From the NCBI RefSeq assembly GCF_000376805.1, contig NZ_AQXT01000002.1, positions 868,001 to 932,000 on the forward strand: 64,000 bases of DNA. Direction: 5' to 3'. The position numbers and the translations under genes were made by a program. This document shows positions 26,455 to 35,340 of the stretch, piece by piece (the stretch's first letter is position 1; the number at the start of each line of letters is the position of its first letter). The stretch comes from Henriciella marina DSM 19595. Its GTDB lineage: Bacteria > Pseudomonadota > Alphaproteobacteria > Caulobacterales > Hyphomonadaceae. The notes beneath the pieces were generated by a model. That model was not told the origin of the DNA, ran no database searches, and saw only the letters and a program-made list of their open reading frames with translations.

Positions 26455-27456
26455 TCAGTCGCCGATGGCAACCTCATCGCCGAGATCGAGTACGATAATA
26501 AGCACCACGAGCCCAATCAGAAGGATGGCCGAAAGCGAAATGTTCACCCAGAAAGCGCGCGTTGCATTCTGCTGATCTATCCAGCCGCGCGGCTTGATGT
26601 TCTTGAGACGGAAAACAGCCAACGCTGAAACGAGGAGGCAGATAATGTTCAGGAGAAGCAGCAGGCCGGAGCGACCAGCATATGACCATTCCTGCGATCC
26701 AACGAACAGGCCGAATGCCGCGCCGGGCGGCAGGAGCGCTGCCGCCACCATGACGCCGACCAGCACAGCTGACTTACCCTGCGCCATTGAGAGCGCCGCC
26801 GCACCACCTGCGGCGAGAGCCAGCGCAATACTATCCAGCCGGACCTGCGTGCGCGACATGAGCTCATAGCTGTCGGTGTTGAGCGGCAACACGAAAGAGA
26901 TCAGGAACGCGACAAAAAGCGAGATCCCAAGACCACCGGCCAGTGTGACGCCAGACTGGCGAAGAAGGGCCATATTTCCCAGACCAGCGCCAAGAGCGAA
27001 ACCGAGAATGGGCCCCAGCAGCGGCGCAATCACCATGGCACCGATAACTGCGGCCACACCATTGGAGTTCAAACCGATGGCGGCGACGACTGTTGAAAGC
27101 GCGGACAGAATAAGAAAGTCGCGCGTCAGGGTCGCGTCCTTGACGACGTCGTCCAGCAACTCTTCCCGCAGGACGCGAAGTTCGCTGGCAGCTTCATCCT
27201 GCTCAAGTTCTCGCGGTTCTGGCAGGCTCGCTTCGACCGGGATCATTGTAACCCGCCAGTCCTGGCAATTTTCCAGCGCTTCGGACACTGCGTCGATAAG
27301 AACCTGGCAGCGCCCGTCATGCATCAGAACGCGGATCATCTTGCGATCCTGCTGCTCGATATCGAATTGGATCCAGTCGACCGGCTCAAACGCCTTGATC
27401 GCGCGGACGATCGTGTCGCTGTCGCGCTTCTTCAGATGGATTTCAACCTGTTTCAA
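26455..27456 (-). CDS. DUF389 family membrane protein (TIGR00341-like)
   Basis: This 333-residue protein has a soluble N-terminal domain of about 110 residues followed by a DUF389 membrane domain with roughly seven helices. The segment GVAAVIGAMVIAPLLGPILGF is the family signature. The function of DUF389 proteins is unknown. It begins one nucleotide after the stop of the beta-hydroxyacid dehydrogenase gene, so the two form an operon. Confidence 0.88.
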   Translation of the reverse strand: MKQVEIHLKKRDSDTIVRAIKAFEPVDWIQFDIEQQDRKMIRVLMHDGRCQVLIDAVSEALENCQDWRVTMIPVEASLPEPRELEQDEAASELRVLREELLDDVVKDATLTRDFLILSALSTVVAAIGLNSNGVAAVIGAMVIAPLLGPILGFALGAGLGNMALLRQSGVTLAGGLGISLFVAFLISFVLPLNTDSYELMSRTQVRLDSIALALAAGGAAALSMAQGKSAVLVGVMVAAALLPPGAAFGLFVGSQEWSYAGRSGLLLLLNIICLLVSALAVFRLKNIKPRGWIDQQNATRAFWVNISLSAILLIGLVVLIIVLDLGDEVAIGD

Positions 27457-27457
27457 A

Positions 27458-28327
27458 TCACTGCTTTCGCGACTTGCCGAAACGCGTGATCAGGCTGGAC
27501 GTGTCCCAGCGCTCACCACCATCGGCCTGAACGTCGCCATAGAACTGATCGACCAGCGATGTCACTGGCAAGCGCGCACCGCTCTCGCGGGCCGCCCTAA
27601 GCGCGATACGCAGATCCTTACGCATCCAGTCGACCGCGAAGCCGTGTTCGAACTCTCTTGCGGCCATGGTTTTCCAGCGGTTCTCCATCTGCCAGCTTTG
27701 TGCGGCCCCGCCAGAGATCGCCTCCATGACCTTTGAGACGTCGAGCCCGTTCGCCTCTGCGAAATGGATGCCTTCTGAAAGCCCCTGTACGATCCCCGCA
27801 ATGCAGATCTGGTTCACTGATTTGGCCAGCTGGCCCGCGCCGCTCTCACCGATATGGGTAATGCGGGCGCCGTAAGCCTCCATCACCGGGCGCGCTTTAT
27901 CCATTGCGCTGTCATCGCCGCCGCACATAATTGTCAGCTTGCCAGCTTCAGCCCCGGCCTGACCACCAGAGATGGGGGCGTCGATGAAACTGGCCCCGCG
28001 AGACGCGCACCGCTCATGTAGAGCGCGCGCGAGGTCAGCGCTCGCTGTCGTATGATCGATGACGATCGTGCCTTCGGCCAGCGCGTCTTCGATTTGATCG
28101 AAGACGGCTTCGACATCAGGATCATCGCCAAGGCAAAGACAGACGATCTCAGCGCCCCTTACCGCATCGGCGGGCGAGCTCGCGGCGGTGCCGTCATATT
28201 TTGCGGCCCAGTCGTCTGCCTTGGACGATGTCCGGTTCCAGACCGAGACCTCATAACCTTTGGCCACAAGATGTCCGGCCATTGGGAACCCCATGACGCC
28301 AAGTCCAAGAAATGCGCACTTACTCAT
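27458..28327 (-). CDS. NAD(P)-dependent beta-hydroxyacid dehydrogenase (HIBADH/6PGDH-like)
   Basis: This 289-residue dehydrogenase has the N-terminal Rossmann motif FLGLGVMGFPMAGHL, the substrate-binding DAPISGGQAGAEAG loop and the catalytic lysine in GAGQLAKSVNQI. This is the beta-hydroxyacid dehydrogenase family, which includes 3-hydroxyisobutyrate and tartronate semialdehyde reductases; the exact substrate is not determined. It is followed at once by the DUF389 gene. Confidence 0.92.
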   Translation of the reverse strand: MSKCAFLGLGVMGFPMAGHLVAKGYEVSVWNRTSSKADDWAAKYDGTAASSPADAVRGAEIVCLCLGDDPDVEAVFDQIEDALAEGTIVIDHTTASADLARALHERCASRGASFIDAPISGGQAGAEAGKLTIMCGGDDSAMDKARPVMEAYGARITHIGESGAGQLAKSVNQICIAGIVQGLSEGIHFAEANGLDVSKVMEAISGGAAQSWQMENRWKTMAAREFEHGFAVDWMRKDLRIALRAARESGARLPVTSLVDQFYGDVQADGGERWDTSSLITRFGKSRKQ

Positions 28328-28491
28328 CTAGACCTCTCATTTCTGATCATATGCCTGCCGATTGCCTCGTGCCGACTTAGGGCTTCAGGCGCAACACGAC
28401 CAGATTTGTTTAAAATTCAACGATCCAGCCAAACCTCACCTAAAACACCTTCGTTTAGACCCGTCCATGAAGATCAGAAAGATCGGACGTT

Positions 28492-29184
28492 ATGGCTGAT
28501 GTACACGCCTTGTCGCGTGCCCGGGGCAGAATGCCCCTGGCGCCGATCCGCCAGACTGGTGGATGGAAACTTGCTTATGCAGACTTCCTGACTGCGCTTT
28601 GCGCGCTGTTCCTTGTGCTATGGCTGGTTCATGGTGCAACACCGGAGCAGAAGGAAAGCGTCGCTGAACAGTTTAGCGCAGCCTCTTTGCTCACCACACA
28701 ATCACTGCAGCCTGTTTCGTTTTACCCGGCTCAGAGTGAAGCCGATGCGCTGGCCACAACGCTTGGTTCGTCGCCCCTTTTCAATGATTACGGAAGTTTC
28801 GTTTCCCTGGAGACCCTCGAAAATGGTGTGCGTATCGAACTTCTCGACCCTGACCGCGCGCCCCTGTTCGAAAAAGGCGCCGCAACGCTGAACACTCGCG
28901 GCGAAGCGCTTATAGATCTGACCGCAGCTGCGCTCTCGCTTGTTGATTATTCGGTATCGGTCGAAGGCCATACAGATAGCGACCCGGTCCACCGCGCCAA
29001 CTATTCCAACTGGGACCTCTCGGCAGACCGGGCCAACGCTGCCCGCCGCGCGCTCCTCGCCCATGGACTTACGCCGAACCGCATCCGCAGCGTTGCAGGC
29101 CTTGCCGACACCCGGCCCCTCGATGCCACTTCAACCAGCTTGCCTCAGAACCGCCGCTTGAGCATAGTCGTCCATATCGATTGA
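28492..29184 (+). CDS. MotB-like OmpA-domain protein without adjacent motA
   Basis: This 230-residue protein has the MotB layout: an N-terminal basic segment, one transmembrane helix beginning WKLAYADFLTALCALFLVLWL with the proton-pathway-type Asp31, and a C-terminal OmpA-like peptidoglycan-binding domain (EGHTDSDPV...DLSADRANAARRALL). Stator units need a MotA partner, and none is encoded here. The protein is shorter than typical MotB (about 260-300). It could be a flagellar stator subunit or a related peptidoglycan-anchored channel component. Confidence 0.8.
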   Translation: MADVHALSRARGRMPLAPIRQTGGWKLAYADFLTALCALFLVLWLVHGATPEQKESVAEQFSAASLLTTQSLQPVSFYPAQSEADALATTLGSSPLFNDYGSFVSLETLENGVRIELLDPDRAPLFEKGAATLNTRGEALIDLTAAALSLVDYSVSVEGHTDSDPVHRANYSNWDLSADRANAARRALLAHGLTPNRIRSVAGLADTRPLDATSTSLPQNRRLSIVVHID

Positions 29185-29200
29185 TTTCTCGCCCTGGCAA

Positions 29201-29224
29201 AGTCCCGGGCGCGGCCGGGAGACT
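29201..29224 (+). promoter_or_regulatory. Leader hairpin overlapping the ribosome site of the SLC13 gene
   Basis: AGTCCCGG (29201-29208) can pair with CCGGGAGACT (29215-29224), with a small bulge and a 6-nt loop. The right arm contains GGGAGA, the probable Shine-Dalgarno just before the ATG at 29227. The hairpin could mask ribosome binding or could be the chance product of GC-rich sequence. Confidence 0.35.
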
Positions 29225-29226
29225 GG

Positions 29227-31062
29227 ATGGCATCTGAGCTGATTGAAAACTGGCCCATGTGGGTCAGCCTGGGCGTCATTGTCTGCGCGATAGTCTTCTA
29301 TGTGCTGGACCGCTGGTCGATGGAGCTTGTCTCTATTGGCGTCGTGACAGCCCTGTTGGTCGTCTTTGCCCTGCCGGGAGCAACCGGGGTTGGCGGCACA
29401 CCAATCGGATCCGCAGACCTACTCGCTGGTTTCGGAAACCCTGCCCTCATCACGATCATGGCCCTGCTTGTTGTCGGCCAGGGCCTTTTTCAAACGGGCG
29501 CAATTGATGGGCCGACCAAATCACTGGTCCGCTCATATGGCAAACGGCCCATCTATACGCTGTTCGTGACCTTCCTCGCCGTCTTCGCGATCAGCGCCTT
29601 CACGAACAATACACCCGTCGTCATCATGTTTCTGCCGATCATGAGCGCGATTGCCATGCGGATGAACGCATCGCCCTCGCGTCTCATGATGCCGCTTAGT
29701 TTCGTGTCCATCCTGGCCGGCATGACAACGCTGATCGGCACGTCGACCAACCTTCTGGCCGCCGATGCCTATCGGCGGACCGAAGGTATCTCGCTCGGAT
29801 TCTTCGAGCAGTCGCCCATGGGGCTCATGCTGGCGGCGGTAGGACTGGTCTATATCGCGATCTTCTCGCGCTTCCTGCTGCCCGACCGCGATACGTTTGC
29901 GCAGGAAATCGTGCCGAGCGGCAAGCAGTTCGTGGCGCAGATCGAAGTGACGCATGACCATTTCCTGATCGGCCAGGCGCCTGTGGCAGGCATGTTCCCG
30001 GACCTGAAAGACATGACCGTGCGCCTCATTCAGCGGGGGGAGCGCGCGCTGCTTCCACCTTTTGAAGACATTGAGCTTCGCGCGGGCGATCTTGTTATCG
30101 TCGCCGCCACGCGCAAGGCCATCAGCGATCTTCTCGCCTCCAAGCCAGGACTACTCCAGCAGATCTGGCAGGGCGACGATGCGCAAAAGGTCGAGACATC
30201 TGTTCCTCAGCTCAGCCTGATCGAAGCGGTGATCGCGCCGGGCTCCAGAATGGCCGGGCGTACGGTTGAAATGCTGGGGTTCCGTCGGCTGACATCTGCC
30301 GTGGTTCTGGGCATTCAGCGACGCTCTCGCATGATCCGCTCAAAGCTCGGGCAGATACGGCTGGAATCTGGCGACACGCTCCTTCTCTGCGCGCCCCAGG
30401 ATGTCTTTCAGGAGCTGCGCACAAGCCGCGACATCATTCTGCTTGAATGGTCGCAGAAGGAAATCCCGATCACGGCGCACAGCCTTGCGGCGCGGCTGAT
30501 TGCGCTCGGTATGGTGGTGCTGGCGGCAACAGGCCTCACAAGCATCCTGATCGCGTCTGTCGCTGCCGCCTTCGCCATGATCATCACCCAGTGCCTCAAC
30601 ACGCGTCAGGCGAGCCGGGCGCTCGACCTGCGTATTTTCCTGGTCATTGCCGCTGCGCTGGCGATGGGGACGGCCCTCGAGAAGACAGGGGCCGCCACGC
30701 TGATCGCCAATGGGGTCGTCGGCTTCGCCGCGCCCCATGGCCCGGTGGTTATCCTGTCGACCATCTTCATCTGCGTGGCGATCCTGACCAATATCCTCAG
30801 CAATGCTGCAACCGCCGTCCTCTTCGCGCCGGTCGCGCTGGAGGCGGCGCAAACAACCGGAAGTGATCCGCTCCCCTATATACTTGCAGTCATCTATGCG
30901 TCGAACTGCAGTTTCGCCTCGCCTATCGCCTATCAGACAAACATGTTGATAATGGCGCCAGGCCACTACCGATTTTCAGACTTCCTAAAGTTCGGTGGGC
31001 CACTGTTGGTTGTGATGTGGGTCGCTTTTACCATAATGGCCCCTTGGCGTTTTGATCTATGA
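29227..31062 (+). CDS. SLC13-family permease with two TrkA-C domains
   Basis: This 611-residue transporter has two membrane halves (about 10 to 12 helices) of the citrate/SLC13-ArsB type, with the conserved NNTPVVIMFLPI and GTSTNLLA blocks. Between the halves lie two TrkA-C (RCK-C) domains, around residues 239-300 and 330-400, which in relatives bind a regulatory ligand. The likely substrate is an anion such as a dicarboxylate, sulfate or phosphate, but it cannot be chosen from sequence. A hairpin overlaps its ribosome site. bpt follows 12 nt downstream. Confidence 0.9.
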   Translation: MASELIENWPMWVSLGVIVCAIVFYVLDRWSMELVSIGVVTALLVVFALPGATGVGGTPIGSADLLAGFGNPALITIMALLVVGQGLFQTGAIDGPTKSLVRSYGKRPIYTLFVTFLAVFAISAFTNNTPVVIMFLPIMSAIAMRMNASPSRLMMPLSFVSILAGMTTLIGTSTNLLAADAYRRTEGISLGFFEQSPMGLMLAAVGLVYIAIFSRFLLPDRDTFAQEIVPSGKQFVAQIEVTHDHFLIGQAPVAGMFPDLKDMTVRLIQRGERALLPPFEDIELRAGDLVIVAATRKAISDLLASKPGLLQQIWQGDDAQKVETSVPQLSLIEAVIAPGSRMAGRTVEMLGFRRLTSAVVLGIQRRSRMIRSKLGQIRLESGDTLLLCAPQDVFQELRTSRDIILLEWSQKEIPITAHSLAARLIALGMVVLAATGLTSILIASVAAAFAMIITQCLNTRQASRALDLRIFLVIAAALAMGTALEKTGAATLIANGVVGFAAPHGPVVILSTIFICVAILTNILSNAATAVLFAPVALEAAQTTGSDPLPYILAVIYASNCSFASPIAYQTNMLIMAPGHYRFSDFLKFGGPLLVVMWVAFTIMAPWRFDL

Positions 31063-31074
31063 GTGCGTTAATCG

Positions 31075-31839
31075 ATGACGATGAAACTTGATGAGTCGCT
31101 ATTTACCGTACCGGGCGTCGGACGCGGACTTCGTTTCTATGTCACGGGCGCCACACCCTGCCCCTATCTGGATGGCCAGATGGAGCGGAAGGCTTTCACA
31201 CATCTCAATCAGGCGTCCCCAGACGCGCTTCACAACCAGCTGAGCGAGTCCGGCTTCCGGCGCAGCCAGTCTGTCGCCTATCGTCCGGCCTGCCCGTCCT
31301 GCAATGCCTGCCGGAGTGTGCGCGTCGACGCGTCGAAATTCTTACCCAGCCGCAACCAGTCGCGTATCCTGCGCAAGAATAGTGATCTTGTGCGCCGTCC
31401 CGTCGCGCCGAAAGCCACGCGGGAGCAATACCGGCTTCTCAAACGCTATCTGGTGACCCGCCATGAAGGCGGCGGCATGTCCGATATGGGCTTCCGTGAA
31501 TTTGCCGGCATGGTGAACGAGACCCCCGTCCAGACGCTGATGTTCGAATATCGCGAAGGACCCGAGGAAGACGCGCCGCTGATTGCTGTGTCTCTGACCG
31601 ATGTACTGCGCGATGGCTTCTCGATGGTCTACACCTTCTTTGATACCCGCCAGCCAAAACGCAGCCTCGGAACCTATCTGATCCTCGATCATATCCGGAG
31701 CGCGGAAGACTATGGCCTGCCGCATGTCTATCTTGGCTACTGGATCAAGCAGAGCCCGAAGATGGACTACAAACGCCGCTTCCAGCCGCTGGAAGTGCTT
31801 GACGGCCCGGTCTGGCGTCCGCTTCAAGAGACTGAATAG
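31075..31839 (+). CDS. bpt: Aspartate/glutamate leucyltransferase Bpt
   Basis: Bpt adds leucine from Leu-tRNA to proteins with N-terminal Asp or Glu, making them ClpS/ClpAP N-degron substrates. The 254 residues contain the ATE N-terminal domain with the cysteine cluster CPSCNACRSVRV and the C-terminal acetyltransferase-like domain ending KMDYKRRFQPLEVLDG. The start can be ATG 31075 or 31081. It fits the window's theme of proteolysis (clpP, clpX, lon, tig). It is closely spaced with the SLC13 gene. Confidence 0.93.
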   Translation: MTMKLDESLFTVPGVGRGLRFYVTGATPCPYLDGQMERKAFTHLNQASPDALHNQLSESGFRRSQSVAYRPACPSCNACRSVRVDASKFLPSRNQSRILRKNSDLVRRPVAPKATREQYRLLKRYLVTRHEGGGMSDMGFREFAGMVNETPVQTLMFEYREGPEEDAPLIAVSLTDVLRDGFSMVYTFFDTRQPKRSLGTYLILDHIRSAEDYGLPHVYLGYWIKQSPKMDYKRRFQPLEVLDGPVWRPLQETE

Positions 31840-31841
31840 AA

Positions 31842-31883
31842 CCCGGCCCTTCTGAGGGGGAGGCCGGGCGATCCGCGGGATCC
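31842..31883 (+). promoter_or_regulatory. Tandem hairpins in the bpt-dctP leader
   Basis: A 7-bp stem CCCGGCC/GGCCGGG (31842-31848 with 31862-31868) and then a 5-bp stem GATCC/GGATC (31871-31883) precede the strong GGGGGAGG ribosome site of the TRAP binding-protein gene. No T-run follows, so this is not a standard terminator; it could be processing or attenuation structure. Confidence 0.35.
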
Positions 31884-31893
31884 GGGGGAGGAT

Positions 31894-33015
31894 ATGATAC
31901 GCAGACGCAACCTGCTTGGCGCAGGTCTTCTTGGCATAGGCGGCGCTGCCGCTTCGTTCGGCAATCCGGAAGGTGCGGCAAATCTCGCCGCGCCATCAAT
32001 CAGCCGTAACCGCCGGCGCCTCAACATGGTGACGACATGGCCCAAGGGCCTGCCCGGTCTCGGGCGTGCTGCAGAGCGTGTGGCGGAACGTATTTTCTCT
32101 ATGTCCGAAGGCTTGATCGAAGTTAAAGTTTACGCCGCCGGAGAGCTTGTTCCACCCTTCGAGAGCTTCGACGCTGTCGCGAACGGCTCTGCCGACATGT
32201 ATCACGGCGCAGAATATTACTGGACCGCCAAGTCGACCGCCTATCCGTTCTTTACCGCCGTGCCATTCGGCATGACGGCACAGGAGATCATGGGCTGGAT
32301 TGATTTCGGCGGCGGTCAGGCCCTCTGGGATGAGCTGTCGGCTGGCTTCGGCATCAAACCGCTTCAGGGGGCCAATACGGGCCACCAGATGGGCGGCTGG
32401 TTCCGGCGTGAGATCACCAGCCTCGATGACCTTGTCGGGCTTCAGATGCGTATCCCTGGCCAGGGCGGCGACGTGCTGCGCGCGCTTGGCGGGTCGGCCA
32501 AATCACTGCCCGGCGGCGAGATCTATCAGGCGCTCCAGACGGGCAATATCGATGCGACCGAATGGGTCGGGCCCTGGAATGACTATTCGCTCGGCTTCTA
32601 TCGCGAGGCCCCTTATTACTACGGGCCTGGCTTCCATGAGCCTGGGGCGAGCCTTGCCGTCGGCATCAATCTGAAGCTCTGGGAAGGCATGAGCGAAGGT
32701 GAGCAGGCGCTGATCAAGGCGGCGTGCGAGTCCGTCAATCACACATCGCTCGGTGAGTTCACCTATCAGAACTCTGTCTATCTCGACCTGCTCGTCCGGG
32801 AGCATGGCGTCCAGCTTCGGTCATTCCCGGATGAGGTCGTCACCGCCATGTCAGAGGCCGCGCGCGACGTACGTTACGCCTCAGGCCGCGATGGCATCGA
32901 GAAACGCATCTATGAGAGCTTTGAGGCGGGCCTAAAAACAATGGCAGGCTGGGCCGCCGTGTCCGACGGGCCTTATTATGCTGCCCGGGCCCTTGGCCGT
33001 AAGAGCCGAGACTAG
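31894..33015 (+). CDS. TRAP transporter substrate-binding protein, TakP-type
   Basis: This 373-residue periplasmic binding protein begins with a twin-arginine-type signal (IRRRNLLGAGLLGIGGAAAS). The mature part matches TakP-like TRAP receptors: WPKGLPGLGRAAERVAERI, then NTGHQMGGWFRREI, the arginine-containing MRIPGQGGDVL, and DATEWVGPWND. TakP binds 2-oxoacids as dimers with a cation; a 2-oxoacid or related organic anion is the inferred substrate. The operon continues with small and large permeases. Confidence 0.9.
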   Translation: MIRRRNLLGAGLLGIGGAAASFGNPEGAANLAAPSISRNRRRLNMVTTWPKGLPGLGRAAERVAERIFSMSEGLIEVKVYAAGELVPPFESFDAVANGSADMYHGAEYYWTAKSTAYPFFTAVPFGMTAQEIMGWIDFGGGQALWDELSAGFGIKPLQGANTGHQMGGWFRREITSLDDLVGLQMRIPGQGGDVLRALGGSAKSLPGGEIYQALQTGNIDATEWVGPWNDYSLGFYREAPYYYGPGFHEPGASLAVGINLKLWEGMSEGEQALIKAACESVNHTSLGEFTYQNSVYLDLLVREHGVQLRSFPDEVVTAMSEAARDVRYASGRDGIEKRIYESFEAGLKTMAGWAAVSDGPYYAARALGRKSRD

Positions 33016-33024
33016 GCCCCCATC

Positions 33025-33690
33025 ATGGACCCGCAAGTCTTCCTGACGATCGGTAGCTTCCTGAAGTGGATCGGTCTGGTGGCCTCGCCGCTTCTACTGT
33101 TGCCACTTCTGATCCTGATCATTCCCCGCCCTCTACACGGGGCGGGCCAGACGCTGGCGAATGGGCTCGACAGGTCACTGGACTGGTCGCTGCGCGCCGC
33201 CATGCTGGCCGCAATTCTGCTTTTCATGCTGCAGCTCATCGTGGTGATCGGCAGTTATGCGCTCGCTCTAACCGCAACATGGCTGTCTGAGACGGTCATC
33301 TATGCCTTTGCGGCCATGTTCATGCTCGGCGCGGCCAGCGCTTTGCGCGATGACACCCACGTCCGCGTCGACATTCTGCGCCCACGGTTTGGCGAAGCGG
33401 GCCGCCACTGGGTCGAGCTTGCCGGGACATATCTCTTCCTCTTCCCGATCTGTATTCGTCTGCTTACCACAGGCGAGCAGGGTCTAACGCGTACCTGGTC
33501 ATTGCTCGAGGGCTCACGCGAAAGCGACGGACTGCCACTTCTATTCCTGTTCAAGACGCTGGTGCCGATTTTCGCGGTTTTGATGATCGTCGCTGGCCTC
33601 TCGGTCGCGCTGAAAGCAGCGCTTGGCCTTACCGGCTTCGGCAGCGCGAAAGACGAGATGACACCTCAGGAGCGCCATTATGGAGCTTGA
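33025..33690 (+). CDS. TRAP transporter small permease (DctQ/FcbT2-like)
   Basis: This 221-residue membrane protein has four predicted helices, the DctQ pattern. The segment DDTHVRVDILRPRFG is the conserved loop of small TRAP permeases. No ribosome site is evident before ATG 33025, 9 nt after the binding-protein stop, so translation is probably coupled. The end overlaps the large permease by 11 nt. Confidence 0.88.
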   Translation: MDPQVFLTIGSFLKWIGLVASPLLLLPLLILIIPRPLHGAGQTLANGLDRSLDWSLRAAMLAAILLFMLQLIVVIGSYALALTATWLSETVIYAFAAMFMLGAASALRDDTHVRVDILRPRFGEAGRHWVELAGTYLFLFPICIRLLTTGEQGLTRTWSLLEGSRESDGLPLLFLFKTLVPIFAVLMIVAGLSVALKAALGLTGFGSAKDEMTPQERHYGA

Positions 33691-35260
33691 ACTCCTGCTT
33701 GCGCTTGCGATGTTCCTGACGGCGATTGGCGCGCTGCTTGCCGGCTATCCAGTTGCGCTCACCCTTGGCGGCGTCGCACTTCTCTTTGCCCTCATCGGGA
33801 TCGCCTTCGGGGTATTCCCAGAGCCGCTGCTGCTTTCCCTGCCAAGCCGTATCCAGGGCGGCTCCATCATGCAGAACGAAACGCTGGTCGCCGTTCCGCT
33901 CTTTGTACTTATGGGCGTCATCCTGGAGCGCTCGCGCGTGGCTGAGGATCTGCTTCATATTGCCGGCCGCCTGCTCGGACGCGTTCGCGGCGGGCTTGGC
34001 TATGCCGTCGTGCTTGTCGGCGCCTTGCTGGCGGCCTCAACCGGCATTGTCGGGGCGACGGTCATCACGATGACGCTGATCGCACTGCCGACCATGCTGG
34101 CGCAGAAATACGACCCGAAACTCGCCACGGGCACAATCGCCGCGTCAGGCACGCTCGGCCAGATCATTCCGCCGAGCATTGTCCTTATCCTGCTCGCAGA
34201 TGCGGTCTCGAACGCTGCCAGCCAGGCCGCCAACGAGATGGGCGTCGGCAGCTTTGTGGTCTCCGTCGGCGACCTCTTCGCCGGTGCGTTGATACCGGGC
34301 CTGATACTGGTTGGGCTCTATCTCGGCTGGATCACGATCATGGCCATGTTCAAACCCGATAGCTGCCCGCCTGTTGTCGACGATACCAGCCCGCCATTGA
34401 CCGCGAAGGAAATCGCGTTCGGGCTTGGGGCACCGCTCTTCCTGATCATCGCCGTGCTTGGTGCCATCCTGTCCGGTATCGCAACTCCGACAGAAGCTGC
34501 CTCCATTGGCGTTGGCGGCGCCCTGTTGCTGGCGGGCCTGCGCCTCGCCGAACCTTCCGACCGGATGCTTGTGCGGATCATTGCTGCCGCCTTTGCGGCC
34601 CTTCTGGTCATACTCTTTATCCGAAACATCATGGACCTCCGCCTTGGGGTCGCATCGACAGACGGGATCACCCTTGTCGGCATCGGTCTTATCGTGGCGG
34701 CGGCAGCTGTGTTTCTTGCCGGTATCGCCGCAGGCATGGTCATTCTTCATCGGCGGGGATTTCTGTCACTTGCCCTGAAAAGCGGCGTCCACATCACGGC
34801 GATGGTCTTTCTGATCCTTATTGGGGCATCGCTTTTCTCGCTCGTCTTCCGGGGATTCGGCGGCGACGACATGGTTGCCGACCTGCTTCAGGCCATACCC
34901 GGCGGTCGTTGGGGCGCGCTGATCGGCGCCATGCTGGTCATGTTCGTGCTCGGCTTCTTCCTCGACTTCATCGAGATCGTCTTCGTGGTCGTGCCGCTGG
35001 TGACGCCGCCGCTGATTATTATGGGGTTTGACCCTGTCTGGCTCGCCATTCTGATGGCGCTGAACCTGCAGACCAGTTTCCTGACGCCGCCCTTCGGCTT
35101 TGCGCTCTTCTATCTTCGAGGCGCGGCACCGGACAACGTCAAGACGATCGAAATCTGGCAAGGCGCCCTGCCCTTTATCGGGCTTCAGATCATGATGATC
35201 CTGGCTGTCGCCTTCCTGCCGGAGCTTGCGACCTGGCTCCCGTCGCTTCAGTCTGACTAA
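33680..35260 (+). CDS. TRAP transporter large permease (DctM/FcbT3-like), extended
   Basis: This is the 526-residue sodium-coupled large permease subunit. It carries the DctM signatures: NETLVAVPLFVLMGVILERS, the ASGTLGQIIPPSI re-entrant motif, and PTEAASIGVGGALLL. It is longer than the typical 430 residues because of extra hydrophobic helices around residues 290-360 between the two halves, as seen in the mannitol/chloroaromatic (COG4664) type that partners TakP-like receptors. It overlaps the small permease gene by 11 nt. Confidence 0.92.
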   Translation: MELELLLALAMFLTAIGALLAGYPVALTLGGVALLFALIGIAFGVFPEPLLLSLPSRIQGGSIMQNETLVAVPLFVLMGVILERSRVAEDLLHIAGRLLGRVRGGLGYAVVLVGALLAASTGIVGATVITMTLIALPTMLAQKYDPKLATGTIAASGTLGQIIPPSIVLILLADAVSNAASQAANEMGVGSFVVSVGDLFAGALIPGLILVGLYLGWITIMAMFKPDSCPPVVDDTSPPLTAKEIAFGLGAPLFLIIAVLGAILSGIATPTEAASIGVGGALLLAGLRLAEPSDRMLVRIIAAAFAALLVILFIRNIMDLRLGVASTDGITLVGIGLIVAAAAVFLAGIAAGMVILHRRGFLSLALKSGVHITAMVFLILIGASLFSLVFRGFGGDDMVADLLQAIPGGRWGALIGAMLVMFVLGFFLDFIEIVFVVVPLVTPPLIIMGFDPVWLAILMALNLQTSFLTPPFGFALFYLRGAAPDNVKTIEIWQGALPFIGLQIMMILAVAFLPELATWLPSLQSD

Positions 35261-35279
35261 AACTGATCCGAAACGAAAA

Positions 35280-35313
35280 AGTCCCGATCTTTCAGTGACG
35301 AAAGACCGGGACT
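35280..35313 (-). terminator. Intrinsic terminator after lemA, possibly bidirectional
   Basis: A 14-position stem with one mismatch (35280-35293 with 35300-35313) and a 6-nt loop is followed on the minus strand by TTTTTCGTTTC. This is a typical Rho-independent terminator for lemA; it may also stop the convergent TRAP transcripts. Confidence 0.88.
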
Positions 35314-35340
35314 TAGATTCAGATCTGAAGCGCTAAAACG

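Noticed and set aside
35318-35329. TTCAGATCTGAA palindrome next to the lemA terminator
   Set aside because: Lies between two convergent genes just past the terminator; no promoter is near, so a chance palindrome is more likely.
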